Notes under the pieces: model-generated | The model's database searches: none | What the model was told of the DNA's origin: nothing | The model's input: the letters and a program-made list of their open reading frames with translations, nothing else | Part shown: piece by piece, positions 54,520-64,000 of the stretch | Position numbering within the stretch: position 1 is the first letter of the stretch | How the letters are laid out: the number at the start of each line of letters is the position of its first letter | DNA from: Acetobacter fallax | Lineage (GTDB): Bacteria > Pseudomonadota > Alphaproteobacteria > Acetobacterales > Acetobacteraceae | Direction of reading: 5' to 3' | DNA length: 64,000 nt | NCBI RefSeq assembly: GCF_011516735.1 | Contig: NZ_WOSX01000019.1 | Span: 1 to 64,000, forward strand | Translations under genes and position numbers: made by a program

Positions 54520-55887
54520 ATGACGCGAACGCCCGACATCGCCAGTAGCCGGCTGAGTGACGCCGAACTGGTTGTCAATTTCTCCGATGCCCATCCGCCC
54601 CTGACAAAGGAACAGGCGGTCGTCGAAGCCGAGCGCTGCTTCTTCTGTTACGATGCCCCCTGCACCGAAGCCTGCCCGACCGGCATCGACATCCCGAAAT
54701 TCATCCGGGCGATCGCAACCGGCAATATGAAAGGCTCCGCAAGGACGATCCTGGAGTCCAATATTCTCGGCGGCTCCTGCGCCCGTGTGTGTCCGACAGA
54801 AATTCTCTGCGAAGAAAAATGCGTGCATAACGCACGTGAAGAGGGTCATCCGATCAGGATCGGCGCGCTCCAGCGTCACGCAACGGACTGGCAGATGGAT
54901 CATGGTGGTCAGCCCTTCACCCGCGCGCCGGAAACCGGACGGCGGATCGCCATTGTGGGCGCCGGCCCGGCGGGTCTTGCCTGCGCGCACCGGCTGGCCA
55001 TGCATGGTCATGACGTCATGCTGATCGACGCCCATGCACAGCCAGGCGGACTGAACGAATACGGCGTCGCCGCCTATAAGCTGGCCGACGATTTCGCACA
55101 GCGCGAAGTCGATTTCCTGATGAAAATCGGAGGCATCAGCTTTGAAGGAAACCGCAAACTCGGACAGGATTTTTCTCTGACCGAACTGCGCCGGGACTAC
55201 GACGCCGTGTTTCTCAGCATGGGCCTGGCCGGCGTCCGGGCCATGGGCATCGAAGGCGAAGCTCTGGATGGCGTGCAGGATGCCGTCACTTTCATTGAAG
55301 CCCTGCGCTCCCGTGATAAAAAGGCCGTCCCGGTCGGGAGGCAGGTCGTCGTGATCGGCGGCGGCAACACAGCCGTCGATGCCGCTGTTCAGGCCCGCCG
55401 TCTCGGTGCCGATGACGTCACGCTCGTTTATCGCCGCGGCCATGAACAGATGTCCGCAACGTCGTCCGAGCGTGAATGGGCGCAGACCAACGGCGTCACC
55501 GTCCGCCTCTGGTCCTCCCCGTCCCGCATGGTGACGGAAGACGGCGTGCTGGCCGGTGTCGAATTCTCCCGTGGCAAAGCAACCGCCGACGGCCGCGCCA
55601 CCTACGATCCGAAGGACACCTTCATCGTCCCGGCGGATATGGTGCTGAAAGCCGTCGGACAACTCTTCGTGACCGATCCGATCAGCGGAGAGTCGATCCT
55701 CGTTGAAAATGGCCGGATTGTCGTGGACAGGTCTTACCGCACAACCATGGAAGGCGTGTACGCGGGGGGCGACTGCACCGTCGGTGAAGATCTGACCGTC
55801 GCTGCTGTCCGTGATGGACGGGACGCCGCCGAGGCCATGCATCTGGCTCTGTCCACGCCAGATCAGTCTGAGACGTCCGGGCAATAG
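54520..55887 (+). CDS. preT: NAD-dependent dihydropyrimidine dehydrogenase, PreT subunit
   Basis: Flavoprotein subunit that passes electrons between NAD(H) and PreA in reduction of uracil and thymine. ATG 54520 has AGGAG five bases upstream, giving 455 aa. The N-terminus has two 4Fe-4S sites (CFFCYDAPCTEACPTGIDIP and CARVCPTEILCEEKC), then FAD motif IAIVGAGPAGLACAHRLAMH and NAD motif VVVIGGGNTAVDAAVQARRL, ending in the YAGGDC block. 11 nt before preA. Confidence 0.94.
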   Translation: MTRTPDIASSRLSDAELVVNFSDAHPPLTKEQAVVEAERCFFCYDAPCTEACPTGIDIPKFIRAIATGNMKGSARTILESNILGGSCARVCPTEILCEEKCVHNAREEGHPIRIGALQRHATDWQMDHGGQPFTRAPETGRRIAIVGAGPAGLACAHRLAMHGHDVMLIDAHAQPGGLNEYGVAAYKLADDFAQREVDFLMKIGGISFEGNRKLGQDFSLTELRRDYDAVFLSMGLAGVRAMGIEGEALDGVQDAVTFIEALRSRDKKAVPVGRQVVVIGGGNTAVDAAVQARRLGADDVTLVYRRGHEQMSATSSEREWAQTNGVTVRLWSSPSRMVTEDGVLAGVEFSRGKATADGRATYDPKDTFIVPADMVLKAVGQLFVTDPISGESILVENGRIVVDRSYRTTMEGVYAGGDCTVGEDLTVAAVRDGRDAAEAMHLALSTPDQSETSGQ

Positions 55888-55898
55888 GAGAACGGAAA

Positions 55899-57176
55899 AT
55901 GGCCGATCTGCGCAGTAATTTCGTCGGTATCAAATCGCCAAATCCGTTCTGGCTGGCATCCGCCCCGCCCACGGATAAGGAATATAATGTCCGCCGCGCC
56001 TTCGAGGCCGGCTGGGGTGGTGTCGTCTGGAAAACCCTTGGTGAAGATCCGCCGGTCGTCAACGTCAGCTCCCGCTACGGCTCGCTGAACTATAACGGCA
56101 CGCGGATGATCGGCCTCAATAATATTGAGCTGATTTCCGACCGCCCTCTGGCGACCAATATCGCGGAAATAAAAGACGTCAAAAGAGACTATCCTGATCG
56201 CGCCGTCGTCGTCAGCCTCATGGTGCCCTGCGAGGAAGAAAGCTGGAAAGCCATCCTCCCCATCGTCGAGGACACCGGCGCCGACGGAATCGAGCTGAAT
56301 TTTGGCTGCCCGCACGGCATGTCCGAACGGAACATGGGTGCCGCCGTCGGCCAGGTTCCCGAATATGTCGAGATGGTGACCCGCTGGTGCAAACAGAACA
56401 CCCGCATGCCGGTCATCGTGAAACTGACCCCCAATATCACGAACATCCTGATGCCCGCTCACGCTGCCCTGCGCGGCGGCGCGGACGCCGTCTCACTGAT
56501 CAACACAATCCAGTCCGTCATCGGTGTCGATCTCGACCGGATGGTCCCCATGCCCGTCGTCGGCGGCAAAGGCACCCATGGCGGCTATTGCGGCCCCGCC
56601 GTGAAACCCATCGCCCTGCGCATGATCGGTGACATCGCCCGCGATCCGGAACTGTGCGGCATCCCCATCTCCGGCATCGGCGGTATCTCCACCTGGCGTG
56701 ACGCCGCCGAATTCCTTGCGATGGGTTCGTCCACCCTTCAGGTCTGCACCGCCGCCATGCATTACGGCTTCCGTATCGTGGACGACATGATCGACGGCCT
56801 GTCCGCCTGGATGGATGAAAAAGGCTACGCCACACTCGAAGACGTCACCGGTCGCGCCATCCCGAACTTCGTTCCGTGGAATAAACTGAACCTGAAGTTC
56901 AGGACCATCGCGAATATCGACCAGGAAGCCTGCGTCAGATGCGGCCTGTGCTACATCGCCTGCGAGGATACGTCGCATCAATCGATCTCGAAATCTCTCG
57001 TCGGGAACGAACGTCGTTACGAAATCATCGAAGAGGAATGCGTCGGCTGCAACCTCTGCGCGCATGTCTGCCCCGTCGATGATTGCATCACAATGCAGCC
57101 ACAGCCTGTTGACGGTGAACTGACCTGGCCGGAGCATCCCAATAACCCGAACAGGGTGGTGGCCGCTGTTTCCTGA
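55899..57176 (+). CDS. preA: NAD-dependent dihydropyrimidine dehydrogenase, PreA subunit
   Basis: Catalytic FMN subunit, 425 aa, full length. TIM-barrel blocks: NPFWLASAPPTDKEYNVRRA, ELNFGCPHGMSERNMGAAVG, IVKLTPNITNI and GIGGISTWRDAAEFLAMGSS. The loop cysteine sits in NFGCPHGM. The C-terminal ferredoxin domain has CVRCGLCYIACE (from Cys345) and CVGCNLCAHVCPVDDC (from Cys381). AGGAGAACGG precedes the ATG. Confidence 0.96.
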   Translation: MADLRSNFVGIKSPNPFWLASAPPTDKEYNVRRAFEAGWGGVVWKTLGEDPPVVNVSSRYGSLNYNGTRMIGLNNIELISDRPLATNIAEIKDVKRDYPDRAVVVSLMVPCEEESWKAILPIVEDTGADGIELNFGCPHGMSERNMGAAVGQVPEYVEMVTRWCKQNTRMPVIVKLTPNITNILMPAHAALRGGADAVSLINTIQSVIGVDLDRMVPMPVVGGKGTHGGYCGPAVKPIALRMIGDIARDPELCGIPISGIGGISTWRDAAEFLAMGSSTLQVCTAAMHYGFRIVDDMIDGLSAWMDEKGYATLEDVTGRAIPNFVPWNKLNLKFRTIANIDQEACVRCGLCYIACEDTSHQSISKSLVGNERRYEIIEEECVGCNLCAHVCPVDDCITMQPQPVDGELTWPEHPNNPNRVVAAVS

Positions 57177-57223
57177 TACGCCGGCCCGCGTCTTCGGCCA
57201 GTTCAGATGTAAAAGAGACACGA

Positions 57224-58516
57224 ATGACAAAACAGACCGATATCTCCGGGAGTGGCAGCAAGAGTAGTGGCGGCAATCTGCGGATAGACGGACAGGCGCT
57301 CTGGTCGGATCTGATGGAAACCGCCCGGTTTGGCGCTACCGCAAAAGGCGGAATCAAACGCCTGACCCTGACCGACGAAGACCGGCAAGTGCGGGACTGG
57401 TTCGCACGCACCTGCGAAAGCCTCGGCTGCACCATCACCTTTGACTCCATGGGCAACCTCTTCGCCCGCCGCCCCGGCCAGGACAACACCCTGCCGCCCA
57501 TTACGATGGGCAGCCATCTCGATACCCAGCCTACTGGCGGCAAATTCGACGGAATCCTCGGCGTAATCGGTGGCCTCTCCGTCCTCCGCGCCCTGCACGC
57601 ATCCGGCTACACCACCCGCCACCCGATCGAACTCATCAACTGGACCAACGAGGAGGGGGCGCGTTTCACCCCGCCCATGATGTGCTCCGGCGTGTTCGCC
57701 GGCGTCTTCACCGAGCAGGACGTCCTCGACAAACGCGACCGCGCCGGAATCCGTTTCGGCGATGAACTGGAGGCCATCGGCTATCGCGGCAGCGAACCCT
57801 GCGGCCAGCACCCGATCACGGCCTATTTCGAGCTGCATATCGAGCAGGGCCCCATCCTTGAAGTCGAAGACAAAACCATCGGAATCGTCGCCGGCGTGCA
57901 GGGGATGCGGTGGTACGAGGTCACGGTGCGCGGCAAGGACGCCCACGCCGGCTCCACCCCCATGCCGATGCGCCACGACGCATTGCTCGCCTCCGCCAGG
58001 ATGATCGAAGCGATCAGCGACATCGCCATTGCCCACGCGCCGGCCTCGGTCGGTACGGTCGGGCTGATCGAAAACCGTCCGAACAGCAATAATGTCGTGC
58101 CGGGCGAAACCTTCTTCACAGTCGATATCCGCAACCCGGATGATGCCATTGTAGCGACTATGGAAGGCGAATTCCGAAAACGCTTTGCCGCTATCGCGGA
58201 AGCCTCAGGCGTCACCCTCGATATCGTGCCAATCTGGGACGCCCCCGCCGTGCATTTCAGTCCGGCCTGCATCGACATGGTGACCGAGGCCGCCACTGAG
58301 GCAGGCTACAGCGCCCGTCGCATTGTTTCCGGACCAGGCCACGATGCCGCCTATCTAGCCAGTATCGCCCCGACAGCCATGATCTTCGTGCCCTGTAAGG
58401 ACGGCCTCAGCCATAACGAGGAAGAAAGTATCACGGAGCCGGATGCGGAAGCAGGAGCGAACGTCCTGCTCCGTGCCGTTCTGAAAGCGGATGCGTCATT
58501 CAGCACAGCCGCGTGA
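57224..58516 (+). CDS. Beta-ureidopropionase-type Zn amidohydrolase (M20 family)
   Basis: 430 aa. Hydrolyses N-carbamoyl-beta-alanine (or a related N-carbamoyl compound) to the amine, CO2 and ammonia: step three of reductive pyrimidine degradation. M20 metal ligands: GSHLDTQPTGGKFDG (His, Asp), NWTNEEGARFTPP (Glu, Glu), FELHIEQGPILE (His), and GPGHDAAYLA (His). The lid domain has VTVRGKDAHAGSTPMPMRHD. The position between preA and the tautomerase supports beta-ureidopropionase over allantoate amidohydrolase. Confidence 0.88.
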   Translation: MTKQTDISGSGSKSSGGNLRIDGQALWSDLMETARFGATAKGGIKRLTLTDEDRQVRDWFARTCESLGCTITFDSMGNLFARRPGQDNTLPPITMGSHLDTQPTGGKFDGILGVIGGLSVLRALHASGYTTRHPIELINWTNEEGARFTPPMMCSGVFAGVFTEQDVLDKRDRAGIRFGDELEAIGYRGSEPCGQHPITAYFELHIEQGPILEVEDKTIGIVAGVQGMRWYEVTVRGKDAHAGSTPMPMRHDALLASARMIEAISDIAIAHAPASVGTVGLIENRPNSNNVVPGETFFTVDIRNPDDAIVATMEGEFRKRFAAIAEASGVTLDIVPIWDAPAVHFSPACIDMVTEAATEAGYSARRIVSGPGHDAAYLASIAPTAMIFVPCKDGLSHNEEESITEPDAEAGANVLLRAVLKADASFSTAA

Positions 58517-58630
58517 CGAAAAGCCGGGCCCGCCGGAGCTGCGGCCCCTGCAACCCGTTGAAAAGCCACACGTTACTATTATCATGCGCACAGACCCCGG
58601 CTTGCCGGGATGTCTTTCAGGGAGATCATC

Positions 58631-59023
58631 ATGCCGCTGCTGCATTTTCATATCATCAAGGAAAGCCGGACACCCGATGAGCTGAAGTCTCTGCTCGACA
58701 CGACCCATGAAGCCATGCTGGACGCCTTTAAAGTGCCCGTCCGGGACCGGTATCAGCTCGTCTCCGAACACGAGCCAACCCACATGATCGTCGAGGATAC
58801 GGGGCTCGATATCCCCCGCACGAACAAAGTTGTCCTGCTGCAGATCGTGTCACGCCCACGCTCAAAAGAGCAGGTCGAAGGCTTTTACCGCCTGCTGGCG
58901 GAAAGACTGGAAAAGGTCTGTGGCCTCGCTCCGGCGGATCTGATGGTCTCGATCGTCCAGAACTCGGATGAGCACTGGAGCTTCGGTCTCGGCCGTGCAC
59001 AGTTTCTGACCGGCGAACTCTGA
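58631..59023 (+). CDS. Tautomerase-superfamily protein, malonate semialdehyde decarboxylase-like
   Basis: 130 aa from ATG 58631 (AGGGAGATC upstream), so after Met removal Pro is residue 1, the catalytic base of the superfamily. Numbered from that Pro, Asp38, Arg74 and Arg76 (in VSRPRSK) sit where malonate semialdehyde decarboxylase has Asp37, Arg73 and Arg75 (numbers from memory, with a one-residue insertion). The C-terminus WSFGLGRAQFLTGEL is shared with that family. It lies in the pyrimidine-degradation cluster, 114 nt after the amidohydrolase. Substrate assignment is inference. Confidence 0.78.
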   Translation: MPLLHFHIIKESRTPDELKSLLDTTHEAMLDAFKVPVRDRYQLVSEHEPTHMIVEDTGLDIPRTNKVVLLQIVSRPRSKEQVEGFYRLLAERLEKVCGLAPADLMVSIVQNSDEHWSFGLGRAQFLTGEL

Positions 59024-59057
59024 ACCCCGCCCGGCAGGCCGCGCATCGGAGCGGCGC

Positions 59058-59783
59058 GTGGCCCATGGTTGCGTTAAACGGGACAGACTCTACACTCAGG
59101 CCTCAGAACAGGATGACAGACAGGCCGGTTTTTTGCCCGAATCCATCAAAGCCCTGAAAGTGTCGGCGCGGCCCGGCCTCCCTCGCAGGAATAACATTCC
59201 GCAGATTCTGAACGCTGCGGAAAAGGTCTTTTCCGCGCGAGGTCTCGCCGGCTCCCGTGTCGATGACATCGCCAGAGCCTGTGAACTGCCCAAAGCCAAC
59301 ATTCTTTACTACTTCGGCACAAAAGAAGACCTCTATCGGGCAACGCTTGAACGTCTTCTGATGCACTGGCTTGACGATGCCGATCACTGGCTCTCTGCCG
59401 ACCACGCCCCGATGGACGCCGTCGAGGGGTACGTCCGAAGCAAAATGGAATTTTCACGCTACCGGCCCGAAGCCTCGCGGATCTTCGCCTATGAACTCCT
59501 GTCCGGCGGCGAACACGTGAAAAAATTCCTCGTCGGCACCCTGCGTGAGCACGTCACCCGCCGGACAGAGATCTTTCTCCACTGGCAGAGGCAGGGCCTC
59601 ATGGCTGAGGTCGACCCGGTCCACTTCCTGTTTTCCCTCTGGTCGCTGACCCAGGCCTACGCCGATATGCAGGTCCAGATGGCGGTCGTGCTCGGGACAC
59701 CACGGCTGAAGGAAAAAGACTTCGAGGCCGGCGTCCGGACCATCATGAAACTGGTCTCGTCCGTCTGCCTGCCGGGGAAATAA
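59058..59783 (+). CDS. rutR: TetR-family pyrimidine regulator, RutR-like
   Basis: 241 aa; GTG 59058 is the frame start, but the first 40 residues are unlike RutR and a later start is possible. HTH: ILNAAEKVFSARGLAGSRVD followed by ELPKANILYYFGTKEDLY. It aligns with E. coli RutR along its length; the Trp of LLMHWLDDA and the Trp/Gln of WSLTQAYAD match its uracil-pocket residues (from memory). Its 3' end overlaps the convergent permease gene by 41 nt. Probably represses the locus until uracil is present. Confidence 0.87.
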   Translation: MAHGCVKRDRLYTQASEQDDRQAGFLPESIKALKVSARPGLPRRNNIPQILNAAEKVFSARGLAGSRVDDIARACELPKANILYYFGTKEDLYRATLERLLMHWLDDADHWLSADHAPMDAVEGYVRSKMEFSRYRPEASRIFAYELLSGGEHVKKFLVGTLREHVTRRTEIFLHWQRQGLMAEVDPVHFLFSLWSLTQAYADMQVQMAVVLGTPRLKEKDFEAGVRTIMKLVSSVCLPGK

Positions 59784-61197
59784 GACGCGTCAGAACAGTT
59801 TGCAGAATCAGTCCCGCGAAAAATCCGGCAAACCACGAGAAATTTCGGACTGGCGCCAGCACTGGCACAAAAACAGTCATAAGCCCGCAGCCCGTTGACA
59901 GCAGCAGAGCCATCATCGCCACCGGGTTGATCCCGTTCACATACCAGTAGGCGCCATCAGGAGCCGCACTGTACAGCGCGTCCGGCTCCATGTGCCGCTT
60001 CTGTACAAGATAATAATCGGCGAGTAGAATCCCGGTCAGCGGCGCAATGAATGTTCCCAGAACATCCAGCGTCAGATGGATCAGATCTGGTCGGGCATAA
60101 AGATTCCACGGTGTCACAATAATGGCACCCCCTGAAGCGATCAGACCACCCATCCGCCAGGAAATGCGGCTGGGCGCAATATTGGAAAAATCAAAGGCCG
60201 CCGAAACAAAATTTGCCGAAATATTGATACCGATCGTCGCAACAACAAATGTTGTCACACCAACAATCACGGCAACGGAATTGTCGATCTGAGAAACAGT
60301 CTCCACCGGATCAAGAATGATCCGTCCGAAAACCGGCACAGTCAGCACAATCGTGATGAGCGTGAGCATGGAAAAACCCACGAAATTCACAGGAAGACCC
60401 CAGAAATTCCCACGCCTGATATCGGCCATGCTGCACCCGTATCGCGCGAAATCCCCGAAATTCAGCGCAATCGGTGAGAAAAACGCCACAATCAGCGCTA
60501 CCGCGTTGACGATCAGCGCAAGCCGGTGTCCCGTACTGATCGGTGCAACATGAAAGACATCAAAAGCCAGATGCCAGTGCGCGCGTGACAGAAGCCAGAG
60601 ATCAAGCAGCACCATCATCACGTAAATGACCGGGCCCGCCCAGTCGATAAAATGCCGGATCGCATCCATCCCGCGCCAGAACACAGCAATCTGCAACAGC
60701 CAGATAAACAGGAAAGCCCCCCAGCCCAATAAGGAAAGGCCAAGAAAGCCGTGCTGCCCGACATTCGTCCACGGGAGCAGTCCGGGCCAGAAGCGAAGGA
60801 GCAGGAAAATGACCGCATTGGAGGCAAGCCACGTCTGGATGCCATACCAGCCCACAGCAATCACACCGCGCACCACGGCGGGAACCACGGCGCCCCGCAC
60901 GCCAAAAGCCATGCGCGCAATGACCGGAAAAGGCGCTCCGGAGCGGAAACTGGGCACGGCGACGAAGTTGCAGACGAGATAAACAACGAGGATAGCCAGA
61001 AGGAGAGCAACAAAAACATCCGTCGCCGGCAGGCCGATCGTGAACAGACTCCCGGCCGTCACATACCCCGCGACACTGTGAATGTCTGACATCCACAGGG
61101 AAAGGTAGTCCTTCCAGTCCCATGTACGCGTTCGCACAGGTGCGAGATCGTCATTGATCAGATGACTGTCCGCATGGGCCTCTGTAATATCCGGCAT
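59743..61197 (-). CDS. NCS1-family nucleobase:cation symporter
   Basis: 484 aa with about 12 membrane helices. NCS1 marks: TWDWKDYLSLWMSDIHSVAG at the N-terminus, SFRSGAPFPVIARMAFGVRG, and WYGIQTWLAS. This family imports uracil, thymine, allantoin, hydantoin and the like; the neighbours suggest a pyrimidine or dihydropyrimidine. Transcribed from the gap with hydA, which holds a RutR-type operator. Confidence 0.9.
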   Translation of the reverse strand: MPDITEAHADSHLINDDLAPVRTRTWDWKDYLSLWMSDIHSVAGYVTAGSLFTIGLPATDVFVALLLAILVVYLVCNFVAVPSFRSGAPFPVIARMAFGVRGAVVPAVVRGVIAVGWYGIQTWLASNAVIFLLLRFWPGLLPWTNVGQHGFLGLSLLGWGAFLFIWLLQIAVFWRGMDAIRHFIDWAGPVIYVMMVLLDLWLLSRAHWHLAFDVFHVAPISTGHRLALIVNAVALIVAFFSPIALNFGDFARYGCSMADIRRGNFWGLPVNFVGFSMLTLITIVLTVPVFGRIILDPVETVSQIDNSVAVIVGVTTFVVATIGINISANFVSAAFDFSNIAPSRISWRMGGLIASGGAIIVTPWNLYARPDLIHLTLDVLGTFIAPLTGILLADYYLVQKRHMEPDALYSAAPDGAYWYVNGINPVAMMALLLSTGCGLMTVFVPVLAPVRNFSWFAGFFAGLILQTVLTRLISPAGRRTRPVS

Positions 61198-61238
61198 GCG
61201 TTCTTTCCCGAAACATGTTCCTGCTTCGGAACAGTATA

Positions 61239-61254
61239 TTGACCGAAAAGTCAG
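61239..61254. promoter_or_regulatory. RutR-type operator between the permease gene and hydA
   Basis: TTGACCGAAAAGTCAG, a TGACC-N4-AGTCA palindrome. It lies 42 bp from the permease start and 70 bp from the hydA start, suited to control both. It shares both half sites with 54438-54453. Confidence 0.72.
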
Positions 61255-61275
61255 AATAACAATACGCTGTCATGA

Positions 61276-62727
<1,452 letters not shown>

Positions 62728-62765
62728 ACAGCTCGCCAAAAGTTATGGACCACCTTTGTAAAGGC

Positions 62766-62958
62766 TCTGTTGTCATTAAGTGCTGCCTCCTTCCCAGGGT
62801 TTTGCCCTGGAACCCACCAAAGGTCGCAGACCTTTGGAAACCATTTTATTAACAGATCGGGGTGAAGGGGTCCGCGACCCCTTCCGGGTGCGGGCAGAGC
62901 CTGGTCTTTCGCTAACTCTTTAAAAAATCACAGATCAGCCAGTAACGCGAACATACCT
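62766..62958. repeat. Four-hairpin intergenic repeat, subfamily 1, inverted
   Basis: Left end CTCTGTTGTCATTAAGTGCT and right end AGCCAGTAACGCGAACAT pair imperfectly. Hairpins in reverse order: CAGGGTTTTGCCCTG, AAAGGTCGCAGACCTTT, AAGGGGTCCGCGACCCCTT, GGGCAGAGCC. Fills the gap between hydA and the permease gene. Confidence 0.8.
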
Positions 62959-62968
62959 CCCGGCGCAT

Positions 62969-64000
62969 TCAGGCCGTCCGGTCCGGCCCATGCTCCCGCG
63001 TCCAGTTCGTCCAGAGAAGATGCAGCGTCGCCATCGCCGCCGGTCCCACGAACAGACCCAGCAGCCCCCATGTCTCCGCGCCCCCGAGAATACCCAGCAG
63101 CACCCAGAGAAACGGAAGCTGCGTGCTCCCGCCAATCAAAGTCGGACGCACAAGATGATCGGCCGCGAAAATCACCACCGCGCCGATGGCCAGCACGCTG
63201 ATCGCGGCAAACATGCTGGCGCCGCCAATCAGAAGCAGAATGGAGGCCAGTGCCACCGGAATCATGGCACAGAAAGGAATCATCGCCGCGATCGCCGTGG
63301 CCACGCCAAGCAAAGCGGAATGGGGCGCTCCGGCGACGAGATAAACAATTCCCATCAGCAAACCTTCGCCGACACCGACAAGAACCAGTCCCGCGACCGT
63401 GCCATGGATGGAGGCCACGATCTGCTGACCGATGATTTCCCCACGCCGCCCGAAGGCCCGGCGGGACACCAGCGTGCATTCCCGCGTGATCGTATCACCG
63501 TCCTTGTAGAGAAAAAACAGCGTCAGGATCGAGAAGAAAAACAACGTGCCCCGATGGACCACCTGTGAACCAAGCGTGCGCGTCATCTCCAGACCACGAC
63601 TGTCAAAGGAGCTGAGAAGTTCATTCGCCGCATCAGGATTCGACAGATTGTTCTGCCACCAGCCGGTGATGGATTTGTTCCCGAAAGGCAGCCCGTGAAC
63701 CCAGGCGGGAACCGGAATGCCCGTCTCCCGCGCATGATGCATCAGCAAAAACACACTCTGCGCTTCGTTCGCCGCCTGCACGCCGGCCAGAATCATCGGA
63801 ATCAGAAAGACAAGCGCCATCGCCGCCGTGCCGGTCAGAGGCAGCAGCAGTCCTTTCCGCGCCAGACCCGGCCACCGCGTCTCAGCCTTCTTGTAGAGCG
63901 GCCATGTGGCGACCGCGAAAACAACACCCCAGGCAAGAGCCGTCAGAAAACCGTGGATCGTATAAATCGCAATCGCCACAATGGCGACAACGAGAAATTC
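62969..64000 (-). CDS. AI-2E/PerM-family permease, 5' end outside the window
   Basis: At least 343 aa; the frame is open through the window edge, so the true start lies beyond 64000. Multi-pass membrane protein: MALVFLIPMILAGV, GTLFFFSILTLFFLYKDGDT, GTVAGLVLVGVGEGLLMGIV and the terminal VILGGAETWGLLGLFVGP-like stretch LLGILGGAETWGLLGLFVGP. Family members include AI-2 exporters and Na+/H+ antiporters; function not assignable. Its stop codon is 10 nt from the repeat. Confidence 0.85.
   Translation of the reverse strand, partial: EFLVVAIVAIAIYTIHGFLTALAWGVVFAVATWPLYKKAETRWPGLARKGLLLPLTGTAAMALVFLIPMILAGVQAANEAQSVFLLMHHARETGIPVPAWVHGLPFGNKSITGWWQNNLSNPDAANELLSSFDSRGLEMTRTLGSQVVHRGTLFFFSILTLFFLYKDGDTITRECTLVSRRAFGRRGEIIGQQIVASIHGTVAGLVLVGVGEGLLMGIVYLVAGAPHSALLGVATAIAAMIPFCAMIPVALASILLLIGGASMFAAISVLAIGAVVIFAADHLVRPTLIGGSTQLPFLWVLLGILGGAETWGLLGLFVGPAAMATLHLLWTNWTREHGPDRTA

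Noticed and set aside
54457-55884. 475-codon minus-strand frame opposite preT
   Set aside because: It has no family features; preT is complete and in operon with preA. Long antisense frames arise from high-GC codon bias.

Overview
The window looks like chromosome of an acetic acid bacterium (Acetobacteraceae, Alphaproteobacteria); I cannot fix the genus. The grounds are a split PQQ polyol dehydrogenase pair (sldBA), a second fused PQQ dehydrogenase with a five-helix membrane anchor, the alphaproteobacterial AddAB nuclease, a CtrA-type cell-cycle regulator, DUF3126, an NrtR-type NAD regulator, and high-GC codon use. There is no rRNA, prophage or CRISPR array. One tRNA (His) is present.

Layout. 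0-5.5 kb: a flagellar flgF-flgG-flgA-flgH operon on the minus strand and a divergent glycosyltransferase, bounded by decayed IS630-type sequences. 5.9-9 kb: isocitrate dehydrogenase, a DJ-1/PfpI protein and an EEP-fold phosphodiesterase. 9-14.2 kb: sldBA facing a glycogen-debranching-type enzyme. 14.2-17 kb: a mobile-element scrapyard around nrtR and tpm. 17-22.4 kb: an MFS transporter, a YpfJ-type peptidase, a hypothetical protein, tRNA-His and a class I aminotransferase. 22.7-24.7 kb: glnB-glnA. 25.3-28.7 kb: a fused PQQ dehydrogenase followed by an outer-membrane barrel protein. 28.8-33.6 kb: a methionine module (metE-metF behind a cobalamin riboswitch, with a divergent ArsR-methyltransferase fusion). 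34-41.5 kb: tsaE-addB-addA. 41.5-44.4 kb: fliI-fliJ divergent from ctrA. 44.4-50.6 kb: thiD, glmM, pyk, an SH3 protein, dsrE-like and moeB-like genes. 50.7-54.4 kb: small envelope, redox and Nudix genes. 54.4-62.7 kb: a complete reductive pyrimidine degradation locus. 63-64 kb: an AI-2E/PerM-type permease cut by the window end.

The most coherent system is the pyrimidine locus. PreT-PreA reduces uracil or thymine, the dihydropyrimidinase opens the ring, and the M20 amidohydrolase releases beta-alanine. An NCS1 permease imports substrate, and a RutR-like repressor has two matching TGACC-N4-RGTCA operators, one before preT and one between the permease and the hydrolase. The same cluster carries a tautomerase-superfamily protein with the residues of malonate semialdehyde decarboxylase. 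That would extend the pathway from beta-alanine to acetaldehyde, which acetic acid bacteria oxidise.

Two other points stand out. The CtrA protein has Glu where the phosphoacceptor Asp51 should be, the same change as the known phosphomimetic allele in Caulobacter. A dispersed repeat of about 190 bp, made of four consecutive hairpins with terminal inverted repeats, occurs at least seven times in intergenic spaces in two subfamilies.
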